A stretch of 15,816 nt of DNA from Candidatus Rifleibacteriota bacterium (GTDB taxonomy: Bacteria; Riflebacteria; Ozemobacteria; Ozemobacterales; Ozemobacteraceae), in the NCBI GenBank assembly GCA_017526725.1, contig JAFXRA010000316.1:1-15816 (forward strand), read 5' to 3'. Positions 1 to 7,743 of this stretch are shown here, piece by piece; positions within the stretch are counted from its first letter, which is position 1; every line of letters begins with the position of its first letter. Made by a program: the position numbers and the translations under genes. The notes below the pieces were generated by a model. The model worked only from the letters and a program-made list of their open reading frames with translations. It had not been told where the DNA came from and searched no databases.

Positions 1-1536
1 GGTGTTACTACTGGACCTGTTACGGTTCCGCTGGTGTTGGCTATGGGTATTGGTATTAGCAAAGCAAGCAAAAAGAAAAACAGTTCTGCTGCTTCTGGGT
101 TAGGCGTTGTTACTTTGGCTTCACTCTTCCCTGTATTAGGAGTATTTGCTGCAGCCTTGTATTTGAATTCGTCTACACCTAAGCCAATGAGTGAAATAGA
201 ATTCTTTTCTGCCGCTTATAGACCTAATGCTGTAAAAATGCTGGGAAGTGAAGAAGCTGTAAGAATTCTGGCTTTTCAGCGAGGCTCTTCAGCCGCTAGA
301 ATTTCCTATTTTGGCAACCAGGAAGAGTATAGAAAAGCAATTTTATCCTTAGCTGATAATAGAGAACAGGCTAATAAGCTATTGGGCAGTCTTTCTTTAT
401 CTGATTGGCTGAGCCGAAAGGCTAATGAAGAAGAAAAGAAGCTTATTTCGGAAAGATTTGCAGAAAAAATAGAAGAGTTCAATTCTAAGAAAAATGAAAA
501 GCTTGCGCAAAAGGAAGCTCATAAAGCATCAGAAGATAATTCTCTAAATAAGACTTTAGGTAAAGTTGAATTCCTTCCCATTATAAAAAATGAAATAAGA
601 CAGGCTATTTTTGCAGTAGTTCCTTTGGTTTTACTGCTTTTGATGGTTTTGGTTTTCTTATTAAAAGATAAGTTGAAAAGAGCAGATGAATCTGTTTTGG
701 GAATAGTTCTATCATTGGTTGGTATGGCTATTCTTACTACAGGTATTCAGCTGGGACTTTCTTCTTTAGGAAATCAGATTGGCAGAACTTTGCCTTTGGT
801 ATATAAAACTGAAGCTCAGGAAGCTGGACGTTTTGTATTTAAGAATTTTAACAAAGATGCCATGGTTTCTGCTTATGATCATAGAGGTAAGCTAAATAAA
901 TATTTTTATGTAGTAGATGATTCTAATAATATAAAGGCTGTGCCTTTTGATGAAAGTCGTTATGACAGCCAGACAGGTAATTATGAGTATATTAAAACCA
1001 AAGAAGTTCTATGGACAGCGCAGTTATCACTATTAGGTATAACTTTGGTTGGGTTATTTGCATTTGGTATGGGGTATGGTTCAACTATGGCAGAACCTGC
1101 TTTGAATGCATTGGGTATTACCATTGAAGAAATGACGGTAGGGACAGTTAAACGGTCAAAAGTAGTAGGAACTGTTTCTATCGGTGTCGGAACTGGTTTG
1201 CTGATTGGGGTGTGCCGATTAATACTGAATATTCCGGCATGCTGGCTCTTAGTTCCTGGATATACTGCACTATTAATATTAACTTATTATAGTGATGAAG
1301 AATTTACCGGTTTATCATGGGATTCAGGCGGAGTTACCACAGGACCTATTACAGTTCCATTAGTTCTCGCAATGGGATTAGGAATTGGCGGTGGACTCAA
1401 TGTTGTAGATGGTTTTGGCATTGTCTCTATGGCTTCATTATTCCCTATTTTAACTATGCTTATATTTGGCATAAGGGTGAGAAGACGTCAGAATAGACAC
1501 CTGAAGTCTAATGAGGAGGCTAAGGATGAAAAGTAG
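1..1536 (+). CDS. DUF1538 family membrane protein, 5' end missing
   Basis: This polytopic membrane protein is open from base 1 in frame 1, so its start lies upstream. The first visible residues already belong to a domain: GVTTGPVTVPLVLAMG at the left edge recurs as GVTTGPITVPLVLAMG near the C terminus (bases 1330-1377). The duplicated motif is the hallmark of the two-repeat DUF1538 family. The visible 511 residues hold the end of repeat 1, a charged soluble linker (about residues 60-200, rich in Lys and Glu and probably helical), and a complete repeat 2 with several hydrophobic segments, interrupted by a second polar stretch at about 263-335. The tail is basic then acidic. The PII-like gene starts inside its 3' end, so the two are translationally linked. 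No substrate is established for this family to my knowledge. A PII-regulated transporter is an inference from the gene pair. Confidence 0.85.
   Translation, partial: GVTTGPVTVPLVLAMGIGISKASKKKNSSAASGLGVVTLASLFPVLGVFAAALYLNSSTPKPMSEIEFFSAAYRPNAVKMLGSEEAVRILAFQRGSSAARISYFGNQEEYRKAILSLADNREQANKLLGSLSLSDWLSRKANEEEKKLISERFAEKIEEFNSKKNEKLAQKEAHKASEDNSLNKTLGKVEFLPIIKNEIRQAIFAVVPLVLLLLMVLVFLLKDKLKRADESVLGIVLSLVGMAILTTGIQLGLSSLGNQIGRTLPLVYKTEAQEAGRFVFKNFNKDAMVSAYDHRGKLNKYFYVVDDSNNIKAVPFDESRYDSQTGNYEYIKTKEVLWTAQLSLLGITLVGLFAFGMGYGSTMAEPALNALGITIEEMTVGTVKRSKVVGTVSIGVGTGLLIGVCRLILNIPACWLLVPGYTALLILTYYSDEEFTGLSWDSGGVTTGPITVPLVLAMGLGIGGGLNVVDGFGIVSMASLFPILTMLIFGIRVRRRQNRHLKSNEEAKDEK
1514..1519 (+). promoter_or_regulatory. 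Shine-Dalgarno site fixing the PII-like gene start
   Basis: AGGAGG lies inside the last codons of the DUF1538 gene, six bases before ATG 1526. This favours ATG 1526 over the in-frame ATG at 1511, which would begin upstream of the ribosome site. Confidence 0.8.
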
Positions 1537-2647
1537 AAAATTTACTGAAGTCACAAGAATAACCTTAGTTATCCATCATGGATTATGCTTGGATGCCATT
1601 GAATTGTTAAGAAAAATAGGGGTAAAATCTGTAATGCTGGAAACAGCAAGAACAGCAAGAATAAGAATTAAGACTACTTTGCTTGATTTTCTTGGCTTTT
1701 CTGACCCGATAGAAGATTCTCCTACTGATATTTTGAGAATTATTGTAAGTCCCAATGATGCTGAAAAAACTGTAGCTTATTTAATTGAAAAATTAGAACT
1801 TAGAATAGCCGGCAGAGGGGCTGTATATGCTCAGAATCTTCAGGAATTAAGCGAAAGGGAAATTCCCTCAATTAATATTGAAAAATATAATAAGGTTACG
1901 TTGCTGCATGATTTAACGCTGATTACTGGAATTCAATCGCAATCAGGCAGCGGCGAAAGTATTTCAAAAGTTGCATTGAGGCTTGGGGCAGGGGTTCCAA
2001 TTGTAAGTTTAGGTAAAGGAACGGGTATAAGAGACCGCTTAGGTTTACTTAGAATAACCATTTCTCCTGAAAAAGAACTGACTTATCTACTAGTTCCTTC
2101 TTTCGATGCTAACGGGCTTCAGAATCTGTTGATAGAAAAAGGGAAATTAAATAGACCCGGTGGTGGTTTTATGTATCAGACACCAATACGCTTTGGTTCT
2201 GTTGACCCTTTGGTCAGAGTAGGTTATCAGGCTCATGCAGCTAGTCTAGAACAGATTATAGCTGCTATAGATGATATTAAAAAAGATACGTCCTGGCGAA
2301 AACGTATTTTTGAAAATGGCGGTAATAGTTTGCCCGCTAAGACTAATTATACGCATAGAGAAATATGCTTTGTCTGCCCTGTTGAACATAGTGATGATTA
2401 TATTCATGCTGCTATGGATTGCGGAGCGGCAGGTGCAACTATGACTTCCATGAGAAATCTTAATTTGGTCGGTGAAAATACTGATGAAATAACTAATTAT
2501 GAAAATGCTATAATCTGCGTAAAAAAAGAAGATGAACCTGGAGTTATAGAGGCTATTTCAAAAATATCAGAAGAAAAAGGTGAAACAGATTGGTTCGTTC
2601 AAACTATACCTGCTTCATCTATTTATGCTACTTATAAAAAGAAGTAA
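1526..2647 (+). CDS. PII-like protein with three ferredoxin-fold-like segments
   Basis: This soluble 373-residue protein contains no membrane segment. It shows three PII-like segments: about residues 7-105, 120-225 and 278-373. Segment 2 carries the T-loop-like stretch with LGKGTGIRDRLGLL (about 162-175) followed by ISPEKE. Segment 3 has a similar GAAGATMTSMRN stretch and the strand pattern NAIICVKKEDEPGVIEAIS. Normal PII proteins are about 112 residues and trimeric, so three linked copies could form one pseudo-trimer. The gene starts 10 bases before the DUF1538 stop, and PII-like partners are common next to DUF1538 genes. Its likely role is sensing a nucleotide or metabolite and gating the membrane protein. 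This rests on context and on analogy with GlnK-AmtB; the ligand is unknown. The uridylylation Tyr of GlnB-type PII is not recognisable. Confidence 0.8.
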   Translation: MKSRKFTEVTRITLVIHHGLCLDAIELLRKIGVKSVMLETARTARIRIKTTLLDFLGFSDPIEDSPTDILRIIVSPNDAEKTVAYLIEKLELRIAGRGAVYAQNLQELSEREIPSINIEKYNKVTLLHDLTLITGIQSQSGSGESISKVALRLGAGVPIVSLGKGTGIRDRLGLLRITISPEKELTYLLVPSFDANGLQNLLIEKGKLNRPGGGFMYQTPIRFGSVDPLVRVGYQAHAASLEQIIAAIDDIKKDTSWRKRIFENGGNSLPAKTNYTHREICFVCPVEHSDDYIHAAMDCGAAGATMTSMRNLNLVGENTDEITNYENAIICVKKEDEPGVIEAISKISEEKGETDWFVQTIPASSIYATYKKK

Positions 2648-2661
2648 TCAGGAGTTTCATT

Positions 2662-3729
2662 TTGTCAGAAGGAAAGCCTTTTATAAAAAGCGGTCAGCTC
2701 TTTGATTGTCAGAATCCTTTTGATGACCTTCCAAATAAAGATATTCTTTTCGCAGAAGCTATGAACGAGGCTCTGCATTGGCATCTTTCTCATTGCAGCG
2801 ATTATAAAGCTTTTATGGCTGAGAATGGATTGGTTGATGACAAAGAGTTGTATTTGCTTGAACAGATTCCTCCGATTCTAATTGATGTGTTAAATAACTA
2901 CAAACTGACTTCTGTTCCTGATAAACAAATTAAATATAGCGTTTTAACAGAAAATAATTCAAATTCTACAGATAGGAAACTTATTCTTGATGCTCGTTCA
3001 TATAAGCGTTTATTAAGAATCTGGGAAAATATTTTTAATTATTTTGGCTTCGTTGAACATAATCAGAAAGTTAATTATCTCTGTTTAACATATGATTCAA
3101 AATATGAAAATGTTTTAAACGGAAATTTTTATTATGATATTTTGACTGCTTTAACAGCTCATAGAAGCGTTTATTATGCTATAAGATTCGATAAAAATAA
3201 AATCGAGTTTAAATTTGATCTAGAAGCTTCAGCAAAAAAAATAATTGATTTTTCCTGCCATTCTGAACCTGTTAGAATCATAGGTTCTTATTTTTATCTA
3301 AATAAAATATGCGAATGGTTTGAAAAAAATAAAATAGAATTAAAATTAAATAAAAAATCCTGCATTTTTATTTTTAATGATCCAGAGTTTATTATTACAA
3401 ATACTAGCATTAAAAAACGTTTAGAATCTATTTTTGATATAAAAGAAGAAAAAATCAGAAATATATTGGTATTTCCTAATCAGGGTATTCCATATATTGA
3501 ATGTAAGAATGGAAATTATCATCTGCCAATTTATGCCAATGCTGCTGCTCTTGAACCAGAAAGTCTTTTGCCGGTGTCTGATGGTGAAAAAGGTCTGCTC
3601 TGCTTAATGACTCCTTATTTAACAGGATATCCGGCTAATTCCATTTTAACTGATTATAAAGTTGTGATGGATAATTGTGACTGCGGAATAAACTCTAAGA
3701 CTTTTAAGATGCTTAATTCAGGAATATAA
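2662..3729 (+). CDS. LuxE-like acyl-protein synthetase homologue with degenerate catalytic motifs
   Basis: This 355-residue protein resembles LuxE acyl-protein synthetases, which activate fatty acids with ATP and hand the acyl group to LuxC. The similarity covers the whole length: a helical N-terminal part, PVRIIGSYFYLN (203-214), the block GIPYIECKNGNYHLP (275-289), TPYLTGYPANSILT (317-330) and a C-terminal CDCG (339-342) near the family's acyl-Cys site. The adenylation motifs are replaced. The SSGTTG-type loop reads ENNSNS (97-102), the GGGWKG-type site reads FNDPEF, and FGMTEQ reads VFPNQ (270-274). The start is TTG, with AGGAG seven bases upstream and 14 bases after the PII-like stop. The luxC-like gene follows with no gap. 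The coding sequence is very AT-rich around 3180-3480. A binding or scaffold role is possible; catalysis is doubtful. Confidence 0.75.
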   Translation: MSEGKPFIKSGQLFDCQNPFDDLPNKDILFAEAMNEALHWHLSHCSDYKAFMAENGLVDDKELYLLEQIPPILIDVLNNYKLTSVPDKQIKYSVLTENNSNSTDRKLILDARSYKRLLRIWENIFNYFGFVEHNQKVNYLCLTYDSKYENVLNGNFYYDILTALTAHRSVYYAIRFDKNKIEFKFDLEASAKKIIDFSCHSEPVRIIGSYFYLNKICEWFEKNKIELKLNKKSCIFIFNDPEFIITNTSIKKRLESIFDIKEEKIRNILVFPNQGIPYIECKNGNYHLPIYANAAALEPESLLPVSDGEKGLLCLMTPYLTGYPANSILTDYKVVMDNCDCGINSKTFKMLNSGI

Positions 3730-5133
3730 ATGAAAAAAGAACATAAACAAAAATTCGTTATTTTTGGTCATGAATATGATTATGACTACATTTGTCCGAC
3801 TTTTGCTGAAGATATTCTTCAAGAAGCTTTGGAAAAGGCCAAAACCTATTCAGAACCAGATATAGACTATTTGTTTAGCATATTGCAAAGTGTTTCTAGA
3901 GCTTGGTCTGACCCTGAATATCATATAAGGAAAAAGGCAAGGAATTTACTTCTGCAAAAGACTTCTTTTAGTCTTGAAATGATTGAGAATAGTCTTGATT
4001 ATATCAGCTCAAGATGTAATGGAGATTTATTGTCGGAAAAGATTTTTCTTGAATTAGGGAACATTGATTCTTTAAGGAATGAAAACAAAAAAAAGTTTGA
4101 AGATGATGAGTTTGAAGGTTTTTGTGATTGCAATTACCTCAAAGTTAAGCCTAAAGGAATAGTTTTGCATATTTATTCTGGCAATAAACTCTATTTTGAT
4201 ATATTTGGAAGTTGGGTAACAGGTATAGTTACAAAGAATATTAACATTTTAAAAATAGATTCTGATTTACTGCCTTTATTTTTGTTATTTTTGGAAAGTA
4301 TTAAAGAGTTTGATCCTTCTGGAGTTATATGGACAAATCAAGCTGTTTTATGCTGGGATGATTGTGATGATAAAATAAATGATATATTTTTAAATTACGA
4401 TTTAACTATACTTTTTCAGGGTAAAAAAGACCTTTTAGATCATTATAAAACTGCTTATAAACTTGGTTCTAAGTTAATTGATTACAGCTTGAAATATTCT
4501 TTTTCAATAATAGAAGGCAAAAACTTAAAACCAGACATTCCGTCAGAAATAATTAATGGTTTGGCGATGGATATTTGCCAATGGAATCAGGAAACGCCTT
4601 ATTCGCCTCATGTTGTTTATATATTAGATAAGGATTTAAAAACTTCTCATCAGTTTATTGAAGCTCTCTTCGATGAAATGATAGCTGTTTGCGAAGATTA
4701 TCCTTGTGGAAATCTTTCTTTCGATGAAAAAGTAGAAATTCGAAAAATAAGAGAAACAGCAAGAATGATGCAGGTTAAAGGAGAGGGAAGATTGGTTTGT
4801 CCTGAGGATTTTTCTTTTACTTTAATATTGGATTATAATCCAGCATTTAAGCTTTCCTGTTTAAATAGAACTCTTTACATAAAGAGAGTCAGCAATTTGG
4901 AAAGTTTAATGGAATTGCTTTACCCTTTATCAGGAAATTTTTGTTCTGTTTCTTTGCTCTTATCTGATGAAACAAAAAATCTTTGTGTTAATGAATTGTT
5001 AAAGCTGGGCGTAAAGCATTTTTCCCATATAGGTAAAGCTGCTGAATCGCTAAATGCAATTCCTAGAAATGGTTTGTTTTTAATGAGAGAACTTTCTGAT
5101 TTTATATATTTTGATGATTATTCTGAAAGTTGA
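3730..5133 (+). CDS. LuxC-like acyl-CoA reductase homologue lacking the catalytic Cys
   Basis: This 467-residue protein aligns over its length with LuxC, the NADPH-dependent acyl reductase of the fatty-acid-reductase complex, an ALDH-fold enzyme. Recognisable landmarks are VKPKGIVLHIYSGN (about 137-150; family pattern PKG..HI.AGNVP), AMDICQWNQETPYSPHVVYI (279-298), and the C-terminal pattern LNRTLYIKRVSNLESL. In Vibrio harveyi LuxC the third region reads YDQQACFS and its Cys is the acyl acceptor. Here the gapless alignment places Pro290 at that position. Cys283 matches a different conserved Cys in the DIC motif. The AGNVP loop reads SGNKL, and a GG pair reads QG. The start codon directly follows the luxE-like stop, with CAGGA six bases upstream. 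The 3' end overlaps the opposing GIY-YIG gene by 32 bases. Family assignment is strong; enzymatic activity is doubtful. Confidence 0.8.
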   Translation: MKKEHKQKFVIFGHEYDYDYICPTFAEDILQEALEKAKTYSEPDIDYLFSILQSVSRAWSDPEYHIRKKARNLLLQKTSFSLEMIENSLDYISSRCNGDLLSEKIFLELGNIDSLRNENKKKFEDDEFEGFCDCNYLKVKPKGIVLHIYSGNKLYFDIFGSWVTGIVTKNINILKIDSDLLPLFLLFLESIKEFDPSGVIWTNQAVLCWDDCDDKINDIFLNYDLTILFQGKKDLLDHYKTAYKLGSKLIDYSLKYSFSIIEGKNLKPDIPSEIINGLAMDICQWNQETPYSPHVVYILDKDLKTSHQFIEALFDEMIAVCEDYPCGNLSFDEKVEIRKIRETARMMQVKGEGRLVCPEDFSFTLILDYNPAFKLSCLNRTLYIKRVSNLESLMELLYPLSGNFCSVSLLLSDETKNLCVNELLKLGVKHFSHIGKAAESLNAIPRNGLFLMRELSDFIYFDDYSES

Positions 5134-5410
5134 TTAATTTAATCTTTTGGCTTCTGGAAAGATTTTTTAGAGCAATTTCTCGTTTTGATGCAGAACTTTT
5201 ATCTGAAGCAGTTTCGTAATATTTTAAAACTACAGGGCGCCTTGCTCTTGTATACTTTGCACCTTTTCCTTTGTTATGGGTCTTTATTCTGTTTTCCAGG
5301 TTATTCGTAATGCCCGTATAAAGAGATTTATCGCTGCATTCAACTATATAAACAAACCATTCCTTTTTTATATTTTGTTTTAATAATGGTTCTGTAACAG
5401 AAATAATCAT
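5102..5410 (-). CDS. Small GIY-YIG domain protein (UPF0213/YhbQ type)
   Basis: This 102-residue protein is a single GIY-YIG nuclease-like domain with a short extra N terminus. The visible motifs are FVYIVECSDKSLYTGIT (19-35, the VYI and YTG strands with Tyr21 and Tyr31), Arg41 in NLENRIKTHN, and Glu78 in ASKREIALKNLSRSQK. The length matches the UPF0213/YhbQ group, whose members are small stand-alone proteins of uncertain biological role, with DNA cleavage reported for some. The ATG lies two bases after the cyclase stop with only a weak ribosome site, so translation probably depends on coupling. Residues 5-9 (VTEPL) and their 15 coding bases repeat the tail of the cyclase gene. No other in-frame ATG, GTG or TTG precedes the domain core, which supports this start. 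The last ten codons overlap the opposing luxC-like gene. Confidence 0.85.
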   Translation of the reverse strand: MIISVTEPLLKQNIKKEWFVYIVECSDKSLYTGITNNLENRIKTHNKGKGAKYTRARRPVVLKYYETASDKSSASKREIALKNLSRSQKIKLINFQNNHQNI

Positions 5411-5412
5411 CT

Positions 5413-7017
5413 TTAACGATTGGATATAAAATTATAATATCCTAATGGTTCTGTAACGTTCTTAACTTTTGTTGATTTCTTTTCAGAAAATTGCCAATTA
5501 TGGTTTGAACTGTCAGCAATGTTTTTTACAGATTCTGTGACTAATATTTCATTGGCTCCAGCTAATCCTTGAAGTCTAGCTGTAATATTCACTCCAGAAC
5601 TAAAAGCGGTAATGTCATTATTGGGACCTATTAGACCTACAATGCAGTGACAAAAATTAATACCTATAGAAACTCCAAACTTTTTGAAATCCGGGTGTTT
5701 TTTTATATCTTCATTCTGAGGAGATTCAAGATAATTTCTAGTAAAGGCAACAATCTGTTGAGAGGCTTGAAGCATATGTTTTACTATTTCTTCTTTACTA
5801 GAAGTATAGAATGGAGGTCCGAACAGAAACATTGCACAATCACCGATAATTTTATCCAGAGTTGCTCCCAATGGAAAGACTCTGGCAACCACACCTCTAG
5901 CCCATCTATTAATAAAGTTGGTTATTCTTTCAGGTGTTTTTAATATCTGCTCGCTCATTTCAGTAAAACCTGATATGTCGGCAAATATAATGCCTATTTC
6001 AGCTTCTCTAGCTTTTAAATAGCGTTCTTCGTAATTGGGAGTGGTTATAAGCTTTGTTATAACTGTATTTGAAAAATATTTCCTTAGAATATTCTTTTCT
6101 CTATTTAAATCTACTAATCTTTGTCTTAACTCTTCAGAAAATATTTGGAGGAGTTCTTTTGCTAAAGTATTTAGTTTTTGATTATTTGGAGTTTCTATGC
6201 AGATAAAACCTATTGGCTCTTCTTCATAAAAACCTTTTGTTAAATATGAAATTGCAATTGAACCCATTTCTAAATTTTGTTGCAGTTCAGCAGGTGTTAT
6301 AGACAAAAAGTCTTTTTTAGAACGTACTAGATTTTCTAGTGAATCTAAAGGTTTTTCATTGTTGTCATTAATTCTTTTACTGCCATCATAAAGGATATAT
6401 TTTATATTTTTGTTATCCGCAATAATATCCCTGTCAATATACACAATAAGCATTTTTTTGAATTTAATGCTGTGATGCAGGAGTTTTGTTGTTCTATCTA
6501 AGGAACTGCTGATGTCTATATCTGCTAATGCTTCCTGTAACCCCATAATCAGGCTGTGTTTTATGCTGGAACTTTGTATGTTGTATATAAATGTATCTAT
6601 GAGTTCGCTTATAGTAATTATTGTTTCTTTGTAAAACTCATCGGATTCCGTTAAATCTGATTCATTATATCCAATCGCTACTGTGCCTATAATGTGGCCG
6701 TCTACATCAATAGACAGAGCATACCAAAAAATATCAGGTGTTTTAATACTTATTATCTCATTAACTTTTTTTAGTTTTGAATCTCTTAATTTGGTTTTTT
6801 CATCACATTTTCCAAAAGTGTAAATAGTATTGATCAGCTTTTCGTTTTTTGTTTCAACATAAAAAGCAGAGATGTTTATTATTTCCTTTAAAAATTCAAA
6901 TAACTCTTTCAGTGAAGTTTTTAAATCTTTTTGACTGAACTGAAAACCTTCTAAAAGATTATCTAATTCCTGGTGAAGATTCCAGATTCTTTGAAGTTGA
7001 TTTAAATTTAAAGCCAT
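5413..7017 (-). CDS. GAF-GAF class III adenylate cyclase
   Basis: This soluble 534-residue protein makes a cyclic nucleotide, most likely cAMP from ATP. The N-terminal part holds two GAF-like sensor segments (about 25-150, with GTVAIGYNES; about 160-300, with PIGFICIETPN). The helix LRKYFSNTVITKLI (311-324), typical before cyclase domains, leads into the catalytic domain (about 340-500). All key residues are present: metal ligands Asp347 (FADISGF) and Asp393 (IIGDCAMF), substrate-selecting Lys389 and Thr470, and transition-state Asn477 and Arg481 (GVNITARL). The Lys/Thr pair points to adenylate rather than guanylate. The usual GD before the VN motif reads SG. The start has AAGGA just upstream. 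It sits 14 bases after the M50 gene and 2 bases before the GIY-YIG gene. The GAF ligand is unknown. Confidence 0.93.
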   Translation of the reverse strand: MALNLNQLQRIWNLHQELDNLLEGFQFSQKDLKTSLKELFEFLKEIINISAFYVETKNEKLINTIYTFGKCDEKTKLRDSKLKKVNEIISIKTPDIFWYALSIDVDGHIIGTVAIGYNESDLTESDEFYKETIITISELIDTFIYNIQSSSIKHSLIMGLQEALADIDISSSLDRTTKLLHHSIKFKKMLIVYIDRDIIADNKNIKYILYDGSKRINDNNEKPLDSLENLVRSKKDFLSITPAELQQNLEMGSIAISYLTKGFYEEEPIGFICIETPNNQKLNTLAKELLQIFSEELRQRLVDLNREKNILRKYFSNTVITKLITTPNYEERYLKAREAEIGIIFADISGFTEMSEQILKTPERITNFINRWARGVVARVFPLGATLDKIIGDCAMFLFGPPFYTSSKEEIVKHMLQASQQIVAFTRNYLESPQNEDIKKHPDFKKFGVSIGINFCHCIVGLIGPNNDITAFSSGVNITARLQGLAGANEILVTESVKNIADSSNHNWQFSEKKSTKVKNVTEPLGYYNFISNR

Positions 7018-7031
7018 AAGATCCTTACTTC

Positions 7032-7715
7032 CTATTGGTGTTTTAAAGCGTATTTAAAGATTTTCCACAATACGAATATTGCTATGCCTAACCACAGTAG
7101 ACCAATTAAATAACTTCCTGCCGGAACCATGATTGATGGAAAAATTCTTTTAGATATCTGGTAGGCATCAGATATTGGGATAGTTCTGTCCAGTAGGTCG
7201 TCTTTTATATCGAACACTACATAAAAACAAGATACTAAACTGACAAATTTCAAGAACATAGAACAATATTTTTCTTCGAGATTGGCTGAAATATAAAACA
7301 AAGCTACAGCAGTAGTTACTGTTATTGCTATTGCTTGAATGTTTCTAATCCATAAACCTGTCGTGATTATCAAAATAACAGCTATCGTCTTAGTAATTAT
7401 GCTGCTGATATTATTCTTTAATGAGGCCAGAAAAATAGTTGAGCCCCATAATAGGCTGCCTAAATACCCAGCACTGGCTACTACAAGAAACCATCCCCCC
7501 TGATGGTAACAAACGCCGCCTTGATTAATGTTCAATTCTATGCCTATGATTTTTCCACCGGTAATAATAGCGGCTAATCCATGTGAAAGCTCATGAAAAA
7601 AAACAGTCATCAGTTTAATTGGAAGAATTAAAACTGAATTCCAAAAGAATAACGCTATTATAGATAAAACTAAAGGTATTCCCAATCCTGCAAAGGATTG
7701 TTTGTTTTCATTCAT
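7032..7715 (-). CDS. M50B-like membrane zinc metallopeptidase
   Basis: This 227-residue, mostly hydrophobic protein carries an HExxH zinc motif (His41-Glu-Leu-Ser-His45) inside a hydrophobic helix, as in intramembrane or membrane-embedded metallopeptidases. The following GGVCYHQGGW and SAGYLGSLLWG segments (66-91) are typical of the M50B-like group. Asp183 in SDAYQIS is a candidate third metal ligand. There is no PDZ domain, unlike RseP. Several further hydrophobic segments reach the C terminus. M50 relatives cut membrane proteins in regulated proteolysis, but M50B-like proteins are poorly characterised and no substrate can be named. A GGAG-type ribosome site precedes the ATG. It lies 28 bases after the caspase-like gene and 14 before the cyclase, so an operon is likely. 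Confidence 0.85.
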   Translation of the reverse strand: MNENKQSFAGLGIPLVLSIIALFFWNSVLILPIKLMTVFFHELSHGLAAIITGGKIIGIELNINQGGVCYHQGGWFLVVASAGYLGSLLWGSTIFLASLKNNISSIITKTIAVILIITTGLWIRNIQAIAITVTTAVALFYISANLEEKYCSMFLKFVSLVSCFYVVFDIKDDLLDRTIPISDAYQISKRIFPSIMVPAGSYLIGLLWLGIAIFVLWKIFKYALKHQ

Positions 7716-7743
7716 TTCTCACTCTCTCCGGAAATAAATCTCT

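Noticed and set aside
34..1536. ATG 34 as the true start of the DUF1538 gene
   Set aside because: Bases 1-33 in the same frame encode the first half of the conserved GVTTGPVTVPL motif that is repeated near base 1330, so the gene starts upstream of the window.
2662..5133. A bioluminescence (lux) operon
   Set aside because: There is no luxA, luxB or luxD, and both Lux-like proteins lack key catalytic motifs.
5647..5943. A 98-codon plus-strand reading frame inside the cyclase gene
   Set aside because: It lies wholly opposite the conserved cyclase catalytic domain, has low-complexity content and no ribosome site.
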